Assembly: GCA_900549665.1 (NCBI GenBank)
Contig: URPH01000014.1
Location: 1-64,000 of the forward strand
DNA from: an uncultured Lachnospiraceae bacterium
GTDB taxonomy: Bacteria > Bacillota > Clostridia > Lachnospirales > Lachnospiraceae
DNA: 64,000 nt
Direction: 5' to 3'
Under the pieces are notes generated by a model. That model had not been told where the DNA came from. It did not search any database and saw only the letters and a program-made list of their open reading frames with translations. The position numbers and the translations under genes are program-made. Positions 25,046 to 33,813 of the stretch are shown one piece after another. The stretch's first letter is position 1; the number at the start of each line of letters is the position of its first letter.

Positions 25046-25969
25046 ATGAAACAAAATGAAGAAAATAATCTCAAAATGAGCCCTTTTATGAAGGCAATCA
25101 AAGCAGCCCACAACGTTGTGGGCAATTCCGGAGTATTGTCAGCGGAAGAACTGGAAAAAAGAAGACATTCCGAGGAATCGATTTCTAAACTGGCAACACC
25201 TTCCGTCAGCATATCCTTTGAAAAATTCAACATTGAGCACATGGATGCACAATGGGCAGTTCCCAGGCATCCTCATCCTAAAAAGCCCATTATCCTGTAT
25301 TGCCACGGCGGCGGTTTTTCCTGTGGCGGACTGGGATACGCAGGGGTGCTGGCCGGTAAGCTTGCTCTCCACACAGGATTCCAAGTCCTTTCCTACGCCT
25401 ATCGTCTGACACCGGAATTTCCTTATCCTGCCGCAATCACGGATACCATGCAGGTATGGGATTATCTGATGCATCTTGGCTATGGTGCCTCCGATGTCAT
25501 CGTTGCAGGAGATTCAGCCGGAGGAAATCTGGCACTGGAGCTTACCCTCATGCTAAAGGAACAGGGCAGAATGCTTCCAAAGGCACTTATTTTGATGAGT
25601 CCGTGGACAGATATGACCCTCACTGCCTCATCCTATACAAAATACAAGGATGTTGACCCTATTTTGAGTTATGACTATATCATCGGAGCCAGAAAATCAT
25701 ATCTTGGCGAGGATACCGATTATGAAAATCCACATTACAGTCCTCTTTTTGCGGATCTGTCCGGCTTTCCGCCTACCATGATTCAGGCCGGAAGCAATGA
25801 GATCCTTCGTTCTGACAGTGAGCACCTTTTAAAGGCTCTTCGAAAGGCGGACTGTCACGCAGTTTTGGAAATTTATAAAGACGGCTTCCATGTTTTCCAG
25901 CAGATGCCCATTCCAAAGGCAGCCAGAGCATTGGACGACGCCAATGACTTTATACAGTCTATTCTTTAA
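25046..25969 (+). CDS. Alpha/beta hydrolase, hormone-sensitive-lipase (HSL) family
   Basis: With the ATG at 25046 the protein is 307 aa. It has the HSL/GDXG family signature: oxyanion HGGGF at 87-91 and nucleophile motif GDSAGG at 155-160 (Ser157). An Asp in the LRSDSEHL region near 265 and a His in DGFHVF near 288 complete the triad. Such enzymes hydrolyse short-acyl or acetyl esters in the cytoplasm. It leads a plus-strand set with an HxxxD acyltransferase and a DUF6320 protein; the pairing of an esterase with an acyltransferase suggests turnover of an acylated lipid or glycan, but the substrate is unknown. Confidence 0.88.
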   Translation: MKQNEENNLKMSPFMKAIKAAHNVVGNSGVLSAEELEKRRHSEESISKLATPSVSISFEKFNIEHMDAQWAVPRHPHPKKPIILYCHGGGFSCGGLGYAGVLAGKLALHTGFQVLSYAYRLTPEFPYPAAITDTMQVWDYLMHLGYGASDVIVAGDSAGGNLALELTLMLKEQGRMLPKALILMSPWTDMTLTASSYTKYKDVDPILSYDYIIGARKSYLGEDTDYENPHYSPLFADLSGFPPTMIQAGSNEILRSDSEHLLKALRKADCHAVLEIYKDGFHVFQQMPIPKAARALDDANDFIQSIL

Positions 25970-26086
25970 ATCAACCATTGCCGGTAAAATGACAATTCAC
26001 CTTTGGGACGATCCGATACTTATGGGATACTTTATCTTTAGTGATTTTGACGGCATCATAAATATATCTTCAGCAGGAGTTAAGTC

Positions 26087-27340
26087 TTGAATACAGAAAA
26101 TTGGTACAAAGTAGACAATGTGGCAAAGGTTTTTCTTGCCACCCACAATGAAAGAGATACGCGCAGTCTCCGGGTAAGCTGCACTCTGACGGAACCGATC
26201 GACCCGGAGCTTTTACAAAAAGCTCTGGATGCGACCATCAAACGTCGTCCCCAGTTTCAGGTCCGGATCCGCAGGGGGCTTTTCTGGCATTATCTGGAAA
26301 CGACAGATGTAAAACCGGTTGTATTAAGGGAGCATGAACGCCCCTGCCCCATTTTATATGGGAAGAATTATACCGGCATTTTGCATTACAGCGTCACCTA
26401 TTTTCACAACCGTATCAACGTCGAGCTTTTTCATGCCTTAAGCGATGGCACCGGCGCTCTGGAATTTTTAAATATTCTTGTGCAAAATTACCTTCGCCTG
26501 ATTCATCCCGATGAAATGCAGGATATTTCCATCGGTCTTGGTGCTTCTGCGGATGATCTTTCACAGGACAGCTTTAAAAAATTTTACTCGCGCAGTGGAA
26601 AATCCACCGGTTATGTACAAAAATCATATCATATCCATGGTTTAAAGCTTCCCTACAATCAGCTGCAGTTTTTCGAGGTCAGCATGCCGTCAGATGAGCT
26701 TTTGAAGCTTTCCAGGCACTATCAGATCAGTTTGTCAAGTCTCATCGGCGCCAAGCTGATGATGGCAATTTACGAAGATATGCCGGCTCTCAAACGGAAA
26801 CAGCCGATTTCCATCAGCATGCCTGTCAATCTGCGAAATTACTATCCTTCCGAAACGGCACGCAACTTTTTTAACAATGTCAGCATCAGTCATATTTTTA
26901 CCGGCGATGAGACGCTGGAATCCTTAGCTAAGGAATATGATGCCAAGCTTAAAAATATTTTGCAGCCGGAACAGATCCGCAGTCAGATGGATCATTACCA
27001 GTTTCTGGAGCATCTATTTTTTATCCGTATGATTCCACTCTTTATCAAACAGCCGGTTGTCAGGTTTTTTTCTAAAAAAGAAGGCAAGCGTGTGTCCGCA
27101 GTTATTTCCAACCTCGGCGTCATGAAGCTGCCCACACCGATGCAGCAGTATGTCAGAAAATATACCGCATTCTGCAGCCACAATGAGCTGTTTATGACAA
27201 TTTGCAGTTATCAGGATGAAATGGTTCTGGGAATCACATCGGGGTATCGAAATACCGGCGTGCTCAAGAATTTTGTCAGAAGCTTTTCCAAGGAAGGTAT
27301 TCCTGTCACATTACAGGCAACGGAGGTGGTTAAATCATGA
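26087..27340 (+). CDS. HxxxD-type acyltransferase (alcohol acetyltransferase/condensation-like)
   Basis: The 417-aa protein starts with TTG at 26087, about 8 nt after AGGAG. The catalytic HxxxDG motif is present as HALSDG (His116, Asp120), and the two-lobed fold typical of CoA-dependent acyltransferases is supported by DFGWG-like region spacing (SAVISNLGVM, about 337-346). It resembles proteins annotated as alcohol acetyltransferases in Lachnospiraceae. It probably moves an acyl group from CoA to an alcohol or sugar hydroxyl. Its stop overlaps the start of the DUF6320 gene (ATGA), so these two products are translationally coupled. Confidence 0.82.
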   Translation: MNTENWYKVDNVAKVFLATHNERDTRSLRVSCTLTEPIDPELLQKALDATIKRRPQFQVRIRRGLFWHYLETTDVKPVVLREHERPCPILYGKNYTGILHYSVTYFHNRINVELFHALSDGTGALEFLNILVQNYLRLIHPDEMQDISIGLGASADDLSQDSFKKFYSRSGKSTGYVQKSYHIHGLKLPYNQLQFFEVSMPSDELLKLSRHYQISLSSLIGAKLMMAIYEDMPALKRKQPISISMPVNLRNYYPSETARNFFNNVSISHIFTGDETLESLAKEYDAKLKNILQPEQIRSQMDHYQFLEHLFFIRMIPLFIKQPVVRFFSKKEGKRVSAVISNLGVMKLPTPMQQYVRKYTAFCSHNELFMTICSYQDEMVLGITSGYRNTGVLKNFVRSFSKEGIPVTLQATEVVKS

Positions 27341-28050
27341 TGAAATATTGTCCAAACTGCGAGTTATCTGTTGGCGGTACCTTTGAATACTGTCCTTTGT
27401 GTCAGAATGAATTGATTGACAAAGATATCAGAAATAACGGGGATATTGAGAATGCCAGGAATATGAATGCCGATTGGAAAGATGCCAATTATTTTCCGGA
27501 CTGCAACAAATTAAAGACGCAGTCTTTCTGGTATAAGCTACAGCTTTTTATTATGTGTGCCGCTACCTTTATCTGTTTTGCAATTGACTTTTTGATTTTC
27601 TATGACAGTGAGATTCATTTTAGTCTGATCGTATTATTGTGGGTGGTCGGATTCCAGTTGTTATTAAACAAACTGATCAAGCGTCATTCGCTTCCATCCT
27701 ACTTTATTTTTTATATTTCCATTTATATCGGGGTCGCATTGTTACCCACAGCTTACTATCTGCACTTTTTTGACCTGTGTGTCGATTATATTATCCCGGG
27801 TATCTGCATGCTGGCTCTGGTGCTCAATTTTATCTTCTGCATGCTCGATACAACCGGAAATGCTATGGTATATATGCTATGCAATATCCTGATCGGACTT
27901 TTGCCGAGTATTATCCTGATCGCGATCAACGGAATGGCACCTCTTATGTGGATCATCTGCATGATGGTCAATGTTGTTTCAATTTTTGCACTGGTGATCT
28001 TTGTAGGGCCGAAGGTACGAAATGAGATTGTGAAGAGGTTGAATTTTTAG
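27337..28050 (+). CDS. DUF6320 protein: N-terminal zinc ribbon plus membrane domain
   Basis: The 237-aa product begins with a CxxC...CxxC zinc ribbon (CPNC at about 5-8, CPLC at 19-22), then a polar linker up to residue 65. Six or so hydrophobic helices cover the remainder. The arrangement matches DUF6320 proteins, whose function is unknown. The ATG overlaps the acyltransferase stop by 4 nt. The zinc ribbon might bind the acyltransferase and the membrane part might carry or flip its product; this is speculation based on the gene arrangement. Confidence 0.8.
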   Translation: MMKYCPNCELSVGGTFEYCPLCQNELIDKDIRNNGDIENARNMNADWKDANYFPDCNKLKTQSFWYKLQLFIMCAATFICFAIDFLIFYDSEIHFSLIVLLWVVGFQLLLNKLIKRHSLPSYFIFYISIYIGVALLPTAYYLHFFDLCVDYIIPGICMLALVLNFIFCMLDTTGNAMVYMLCNILIGLLPSIILIAINGMAPLMWIICMMVNVVSIFALVIFVGPKVRNEIVKRLNF

Positions 28051-28061
28051 GACAACTCTCT

Positions 28062-29429
28062 TTACTCCGCCACCAGATTCGTGATCCAGATCTCTTTCTG
28101 TACCAGAACATAACCTACTAACAGCTTGATAATATCAACGCTTTGGACAACAGCGAAAATTGCCAGTATCGGAAGCGTCGTAAAGTTGCATAAGAGCCAT
28201 GCGATCGGTACTGTAATCACCCACGAGTAGACGCTGTCAAATAAGAATGTAATAAAGGTCCTGCCTCCGGACCGCAGGGTAAAATATACGGCATTTAAAA
28301 ATCCCTGCACCGGGAAAAACAGTGCCGTTACAATGATAAAGTTTCGTCCCATCCGGCGCACGTCCTCGGAGGTATCATAAAGCTTCGGGAACACTCCGGA
28401 AATAGCAACTAAAATGATTGTTAAGAAAATACACATAAACCCGGTAAACCACATCAGGCTCACGGCATTCTCTTTCGCCTCTTTATATTTACCTGCTCCC
28501 AACGTCTGTCCGGACAGAATACCGACTGCATTACCCATGGCAACAAATACAACATTTAGCAGGTTGCAAAGTGCATTGGATATATTGAGCCCGGCTACGA
28601 CGCTAAGTCCGCGCAGGGAATAACACTGTGTCAACGCAGCAATACCGCCTGCCCACAAAAATTCGTTGAAGAATATCGGCAGACTCTTTTTGATGACCAC
28701 ACGTACAACATTCATCGGCACTTTCAGCGTGCGGTAAATTCCTTTTAAGAAAGTATGCTTGTTCAGCTGTGTATGTGACCAGATAATGACAACACCCATC
28801 TCAACGATTCTCGCCATAACGGTTGCAATCGCAGCACCGCGCACTTCCAGTCTCGGAAAACCAAATTTGCCATAGATCAGCAGATAGTTAAATACAATAT
28901 CCACTACTACCGAACACACTCCGGCGATCATCGGCTTGACACTCTCTCCGGTTTCTCTCAGACTTCCGGCATAAACCTGTGTAATGACAAACGGCGGAAT
29001 ATTAAACAGCATGATCTTCAGATACTGTCTGGCATATTGAACCGTCAGCGCCCTGTCAATTCCGGCATCACTTCCATGCAGGTATAATCCGATCAGGGAC
29101 GTATCCAACGACAAAAACACCAGAATACCCATAAGCATACAAAAAGCCCCGATCCAGAGCTTGATGCGGAAAACATTTTTGACACCTTCTTCGTTGCCCT
29201 GTCCATAGTACTGGGCTCCATAAATGCCCGGTCCCGACATGCCGCCAAATACAGCCAGATTGAATACAAAAATCAACTGCACGACAATTGACACAGCTGT
29301 CATACTCTCTGTTCCCAGACTTCCTACCATGACATTGTCGACCAGTCCTACCGCATTCGTTATTCCATTTTGAATCATCATCGGCACCGCCAGAAGCAAT
29401 GCCTTTTTATATACATCTCTTTTTTTCAT
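28062..29429 (-). CDS. MATE-family efflux transporter
   Basis: The 455-aa protein has about 12 membrane helices arranged in two halves, with the MATE pattern PMMIQNGITNAVGLVDNVMVGSLG at the N terminus and repeated helix pairs in the second half. It would export cationic drugs or metabolites in exchange for sodium or protons. It is convergent with the DUF6320 gene, only 11 nt apart, and no terminator is obvious between them. The substrate is unknown. Confidence 0.92.
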   Translation of the reverse strand: MKKRDVYKKALLLAVPMMIQNGITNAVGLVDNVMVGSLGTESMTAVSIVVQLIFVFNLAVFGGMSGPGIYGAQYYGQGNEEGVKNVFRIKLWIGAFCMLMGILVFLSLDTSLIGLYLHGSDAGIDRALTVQYARQYLKIMLFNIPPFVITQVYAGSLRETGESVKPMIAGVCSVVVDIVFNYLLIYGKFGFPRLEVRGAAIATVMARIVEMGVVIIWSHTQLNKHTFLKGIYRTLKVPMNVVRVVIKKSLPIFFNEFLWAGGIAALTQCYSLRGLSVVAGLNISNALCNLLNVVFVAMGNAVGILSGQTLGAGKYKEAKENAVSLMWFTGFMCIFLTIILVAISGVFPKLYDTSEDVRRMGRNFIIVTALFFPVQGFLNAVYFTLRSGGRTFITFLFDSVYSWVITVPIAWLLCNFTTLPILAIFAVVQSVDIIKLLVGYVLVQKEIWITNLVAE

Positions 29430-29497
29430 AGTATTGCCATTCTATCATTAAGAAATTTTATTATCAAGTCCTTTTTCCGGCTACCTGAAAAATGTCT

Positions 29498-29531
29498 GAA
29501 AAAAGCAACAGATGGTCACAAAACCATCTGC
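29498..29531 (-). terminator. Terminator of the GH3 gene
   Basis: On the minus strand GCAGATGGT pairs with ACCATCTGTTGC-type sequence around TTTGTG, followed by TTTTTT. It lies 73 nt beyond the GH3 stop. Confidence 0.75.
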
Positions 29532-29603
29532 CGCTCCACACTTATTTCAAAAAATCTTTTATAGATTTTTTAAACATATATAGCATTTCAATAGTTCTTA
29601 ACA

Positions 29604-31736
29604 TTATATACGAAGTTTCACACTCTTCTTCCCGGTCAGTTCTTCTGTCCGCTCATCCGGCTGTCCGAAGCCCACATAAATATCCGCTCCGGTTCCGGTG
29701 TATACAGAATGCCCTTCCTCATTGACAACAGAAAATACTTTTACCGGGACTTCCAGTATCACAGTCTTTTCTTCTCCCGGTGCCAGGGCCACGCGTTTAA
29801 ATGCTGCCAGTTTGGGATTGGGTACTTCATCAGAAGCCTCTACCTGCACATAGACCTGCAGCACATCCTCCGCCAAAAATCCTCCTCGATTTGCAACCCT
29901 AGTTTCAACACATACAATCTGTTCATTGCTTTGTTCTTTACTTTGCTCCTTGATCCGGGCATAGGTCACATCATCCGTCAATTTTGCATCAGTGACCTGT
30001 GTGTCCGCATAATTGAGTCCATATCCGAACGGATAAAGCGGAGCTTTTTCTACAAATCGGTAGGTCCTGTTTTTCATGGAATAATCGTCAAAGTCAGGCA
30101 TTCCCTGTAAATCACGGTAAATCGTAACCGGCAGCTTTCCGGACGGTGAAACCTCTCCAAACAAAATGTCTGCAACGGCCTTTCCACCTCTGGCTCCCGG
30201 ATACCATGTCTGTAAAACCGCATTTGCTTTTTCATCTGATAAATTCAGATCCATGGCGCTTCCTGCCATCATGCATACGATGAACGGAACACCCATTCCA
30301 GCAATAATCTCCAACAGTCTCTGCTGTGAATCCGGAAGATGCAGATCCTGCTTGTCACCGGAGGCATATGCATTGCCGGTATCTCCTTCCTCACCTTCCA
30401 GACTTTCATCCAGTCCCAGACACAAAATAACAAGGTCTGAATGTTCGGCAACCGTCATTGCCTCGGAAATACGATCATCCGCTTTTGCCAGCTTTTCAAC
30501 CTGATCCAGAAACAGATGACAACCCTCAGAATAAAGCACCCTGACATCGTCCCCTACATAGTCCTGAATACCCTCCAGCACGGTAACATATCGCGAAGCC
30601 GTACCATGATAATTGCCGATCAGTGCTGCTCGGGAATTGGCATTTGGTCCAATCACTCCGATTGTCTTTAATCTTTCTTTATTTAAAGGTAAAATACCAT
30701 CATTTTTTAACAGGACAACACTCTTGTGTGCCGCCTCTACGGAAAGATCGATATGCTCCTTACACTCCACGACTTCATAGGGAATACTATCGTATTCCGT
30801 CTCGTCAAACATTCCCAGTAAAAACCGGGTGGTAAATAACCGAATTGCTGATTTTTGCAGCAGTTCTTTGGAAATCAGACCTTCCTCATATGCATTGAGG
30901 ATTTTCTGATAGGTGCATCCACAGTTGACATCACAGCCACGCTCCAATGCCAGCTTAACACTTTCTTCCGGCCGGCTTGTCACCTTGTGCTGCTCGTGAA
31001 AATCGCGGATAGCCCAGCAGTCTGAGACATAATGGCCTTCAAAGCCCCATTGCTTTCTCAAAACCTCATCCATCAGATAGCTGTGTGCACAGCAGGGCTC
31101 GCCATTGGTTCTGTTGTACGCCCCCATTACAGCTTCAACCTGTCCTTCTTTGACGCAGGCCTCAAACTGCGGAAGATACGTCTCCCAGAGTTCCTTCATA
31201 CTGACCTTTGCATCAAAAAAATGTCTTTTTTCCTCCGGTCCGGAATGTACGGCAAAATGCTTGGCACATGCTGCCGTGCGCAGATATTCTCCGTTCCCCT
31301 GCAGACCTTTGATAAATGCGACGCCCAGTCTGCCAATCAGGGTCGGATCTTCCCCATAGGTCTCATGTCCGCGCCCCCAGCGGGGATCGCGAAAGACATT
31401 GACGTTGGGCGACCAAAGTGTGATGCCTTTATATATATCTCTGTCTTCATGTTTTTCGTTTTCATTATATTTGGCTCTTGCCTCTGTAGAAACAGCTTCT
31501 CCTATCTGAAAAAGCAACGCTTCATCAAAAGTTGCTCCCAATCCGATAGCCTGCGGAAATACGGTGGCCACACCGGCCCTTGCAACACCATGCAGGCCTT
31601 CATTCCACCAGTTATACTCAGGAATATCCAGCCTGGAAATCTCGTCTGCATCAAAACGCAGCTGAGATGCTAATTCTTCTATACTCATTTGTTCAACCAG
31701 TTCAGTTGCCTGTTTGATTGCCTCCTGTCTGTCCAT
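29604..31736 (-). CDS. GH3 beta-xylosidase/beta-glucosidase
   Basis: The start is the ATG at 31736, 5 nt after GGAGG (710 aa). There is no signal peptide, so the enzyme works on imported oligosaccharides. The order is an N-terminal TIM-like barrel, an alpha/beta sandwich, and a C-terminal fibronectin-like domain (about 590-710). The sequences NWWNEGLHGVARAG, VMGAYNRTNGEPCC and YVSDCWAI are characteristic of the xylosidase branch of GH3, with the nucleophile Asp in SDCW. It could act on xylo- or cello-oligosaccharides. It is divergent from an AraC regulator; direct repeats that may bind this regulator adjoin its promoter. The third importer lies just beyond. Confidence 0.9.
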   Translation of the reverse strand: MDRQEAIKQATELVEQMSIEELASQLRFDADEISRLDIPEYNWWNEGLHGVARAGVATVFPQAIGLGATFDEALLFQIGEAVSTEARAKYNENEKHEDRDIYKGITLWSPNVNVFRDPRWGRGHETYGEDPTLIGRLGVAFIKGLQGNGEYLRTAACAKHFAVHSGPEEKRHFFDAKVSMKELWETYLPQFEACVKEGQVEAVMGAYNRTNGEPCCAHSYLMDEVLRKQWGFEGHYVSDCWAIRDFHEQHKVTSRPEESVKLALERGCDVNCGCTYQKILNAYEEGLISKELLQKSAIRLFTTRFLLGMFDETEYDSIPYEVVECKEHIDLSVEAAHKSVVLLKNDGILPLNKERLKTIGVIGPNANSRAALIGNYHGTASRYVTVLEGIQDYVGDDVRVLYSEGCHLFLDQVEKLAKADDRISEAMTVAEHSDLVILCLGLDESLEGEEGDTGNAYASGDKQDLHLPDSQQRLLEIIAGMGVPFIVCMMAGSAMDLNLSDEKANAVLQTWYPGARGGKAVADILFGEVSPSGKLPVTIYRDLQGMPDFDDYSMKNRTYRFVEKAPLYPFGYGLNYADTQVTDAKLTDDVTYARIKEQSKEQSNEQIVCVETRVANRGGFLAEDVLQVYVQVEASDEVPNPKLAAFKRVALAPGEEKTVILEVPVKVFSVVNEEGHSVYTGTGADIYVGFGQPDERTEELTGKKSVKLRI

Positions 31737-31813
31737 ATTATCCTCCAAAAAAAGTATTCTATTATGAATGCTCCAATCATCCTATATAATTTCTGTCACA
31801 TTATAACAATTTG

Positions 31814-31875
31814 ATTATATCTGTTCCATTCATACAATACTATACATATATTGCCCAGAGATATACATATTTTGC
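31814..31875 (-). promoter_or_regulatory. GH3 promoter with AraC-type direct repeats
   Basis: TATACATATATTGC (31841-31854) and TATACATATTTTGC (31862-31875) are 13/14 identical and offset by 21 bp, two helical turns, as in AraC-family operators. A leftward TATAAT lies at 31819-31814, so the proximal repeat overlaps its -35 position, which has no good hexamer. This is the layout of an activator-dependent promoter. Confidence 0.5.
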
Positions 31876-31917
31876 TATTATCTGAAAGAAAGCTCAGGAT
31901 AACGAATCATATTTTTT

Positions 31918-31946
31918 TTGCATAACAGACAAAAATTGTTTATAAT
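31918..31946 (+). promoter_or_regulatory. Promoter of the AraC regulator
   Basis: TTGCAT (31918-31923) and TATAAT (31941-31946) are 17 nt apart, 51 nt before the ATG. Confidence 0.65.
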
Positions 31947-31996
31947 AGATCATAGGGAATGTAAAAGGTTTTTAAAGGGTATAAAGGGGTACGCAA

Positions 31997-32941
31997 ATGA
32001 TAAGGAATATTGATTTAGATAACATAAATTATGAACAGCCGGTTCGTGGATTTATCGGAAGAGAGATTCAGAGCAACAATACCGAGATGGTTGATTTTGT
32101 ACCGGAATCACATGTCCGGATATGGTACAACACCCAGTTAGAGGGCTATCCTTCACATCATCATTCAGCCGTCGAGATTCTTTTATGTATAAAGTCCGAT
32201 TATATTGTCATTGCCAATAATGTTCACTATACACTCCATCCGGGAGATATTATGATTATTCCTCCTCACACCATACACAAGCTTCTCTGTCCTGCTCCGG
32301 GCATACGCTTTGTTTTTCTGCTCAATCTGGAATCATATACATCCTTTCAAGACTACAAGACCATGCAGCCGATGTTTTTAAATCCTCTGCTGCTCACGCC
32401 CGAAACAACACGTCACTACGAAACCCTGTACAACAATTTTACAAAAATGATCGATGTTTACTTTAAAAATGAAATCTTCTGGGAAACGGACATCTTCTCT
32501 TTATTTTTTCAGAATATATCTATCTGTGCCAAGGAATACTTTGGTCCTCAGAATGAAGCCCATGCCTCCATTCCCGCAGATGTACAAAAAGAACATTATG
32601 ATAAATTTTCCAATCTTCTGATCTATATTGATGAGCATTATGGAGATGAACTCAATCTGGAAGTTATTGCATCCATGGTTGGTTTTTCCAAATTTCATTT
32701 CTCCAGATTGTTCAAACAGTATACAAATACGACATTTTATGATTATCTGTGTAAGAAACGGATCACTATAGCGGAAAAAATGTTGACCCAAAACATACCG
32801 GTTACAACAATTGCATATCAGACGGGATTTAACACTCCCTCCGCATTTTGCAGATGCTTCAAAAAATATACCGGCTACTCTCCTTCAGAATTTCGCAACA
32901 AAAGCGAACAGGAAAAAATCGAAGCGGACTTTCTTCATTAA
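31997..32941 (+). CDS. AraC-family regulator with cupin sensor
   Basis: The 314-aa protein has an N-terminal cupin-like sugar-sensing domain (about 40-180; HHHSAVEI, HPGDIMIIPPHTIH) and a C-terminal pair of helix-turn-helix motifs (about 205-305; LEVIASMVGFSKFHFSRLFKQYTN and the family signature ending YTGYSPSEFR). It lies between the divergent GH3 gene and the convergent third importer, and probably activates one or both on sugar binding. The 21-bp-spaced repeats between it and GH3 are the likely target. Confidence 0.9.
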   Translation: MIRNIDLDNINYEQPVRGFIGREIQSNNTEMVDFVPESHVRIWYNTQLEGYPSHHHSAVEILLCIKSDYIVIANNVHYTLHPGDIMIIPPHTIHKLLCPAPGIRFVFLLNLESYTSFQDYKTMQPMFLNPLLLTPETTRHYETLYNNFTKMIDVYFKNEIFWETDIFSLFFQNISICAKEYFGPQNEAHASIPADVQKEHYDKFSNLLIYIDEHYGDELNLEVIASMVGFSKFHFSRLFKQYTNTTFYDYLCKKRITIAEKMLTQNIPVTTIAYQTGFNTPSAFCRCFKKYTGYSPSEFRNKSEQEKIEADFLH

Positions 32942-32958
32942 GAACGTCCGCTTCTTTT
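32921..32958. terminator. Terminator overlapping the AraC stop codon
   Basis: GAAGCGGAC (32921-32929), inside the last codons of the regulator gene, pairs with GTCCGCTTC (32945-32953), followed by TTTTT. It also stands against the convergent importer C genes. Confidence 0.8.
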
Positions 32959-32970
32959 TAGGTATGAATA

Positions 32971-33813
32971 TTAACCCTTTACACCTCCAAGGGCAACACC
33001 CGCAATAATATATTTAGATAAAAGCAGGTAAACAACAACCAGTGGCAATACTGTCATAGAAAGGCCCAGATATACAGAGCCATATTCTGTTTTATAAATA
33101 TCACCTCTTAACAGACTGACCATGATCGGCATAGTATACTTTTTCTGATCCGTTAAAAGAACCAACGGCGTAAACAGATTATTCCAGCTTGATACAAAGG
33201 AGAAAATTGCCTGCGTTGCAATTGCCGGTTTCATAATCGGTAATACAATACGGTTGAAGATCATAAATTCTCTGGCTCCGTCAATTCTTGCTGACTGGAC
33301 AATTTCCATCGATAGCGTCGGCTGCAGATACTGCCTCATAAAAAAGACCATCGTGGGGGATGCGATTGCAGGCAGTATCAGCATTGACAGGTGATTAGTC
33401 ATTCCGATCTTGTATACCATCTGGTAAAAACCAATCGTAGTAACCTGCGCCGGAATCATCATGATACACATGATGAAACTAAAAAACGGCTGCCGAAGCT
33501 TCCAGTTGTAAGCTACCAGTGCATAAGCTGTCAATGATGAGAAATATACAGCTAATGCGGTAGATCCGATAGAAATAATGAATGAATTTTTAAATCCGAC
33601 CGCCGGATTGAAGCTCTTTCCCAAAAGGATTTTGAGATTGTTGAGCATGTATCCTGACGGGAGAAATGAAATTGCATGCTGCTGAATCTCTGTTGTTGAT
33701 CTCGTGGAATTTATAAACATAATGTAAAATGGTGTAATACTGATAATAGCTAAGATAATACATACAATATAAATAACAACCTTAAGTTTGTTGGTTTCCT
33801 TATTCTTCAGCAT
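32971..33813 (-). CDS. Sugar ABC permease, MalG type, importer C
   Basis: The chosen ATG at 33813 (280 aa) has AAGGAGGTG nine nt upstream; a longer frame to 33849 lies inside the upstream gene. Six membrane helices and an EAA loop (ARIDGAREFMIFNRIVLPIMKP) are visible. The start overlaps the end of the partner permease gene by 14 nt. It is clearly diverged from importers A and B. Confidence 0.92.
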   Translation of the reverse strand: MLKNKETNKLKVVIYIVCIILAIISITPFYIMFINSTRSTTEIQQHAISFLPSGYMLNNLKILLGKSFNPAVGFKNSFIISIGSTALAVYFSSLTAYALVAYNWKLRQPFFSFIMCIMMIPAQVTTIGFYQMVYKIGMTNHLSMLILPAIASPTMVFFMRQYLQPTLSMEIVQSARIDGAREFMIFNRIVLPIMKPAIATQAIFSFVSSWNNLFTPLVLLTDQKKYTMPIMVSLLRGDIYKTEYGSVYLGLSMTVLPLVVVYLLLSKYIIAGVALGGVKG

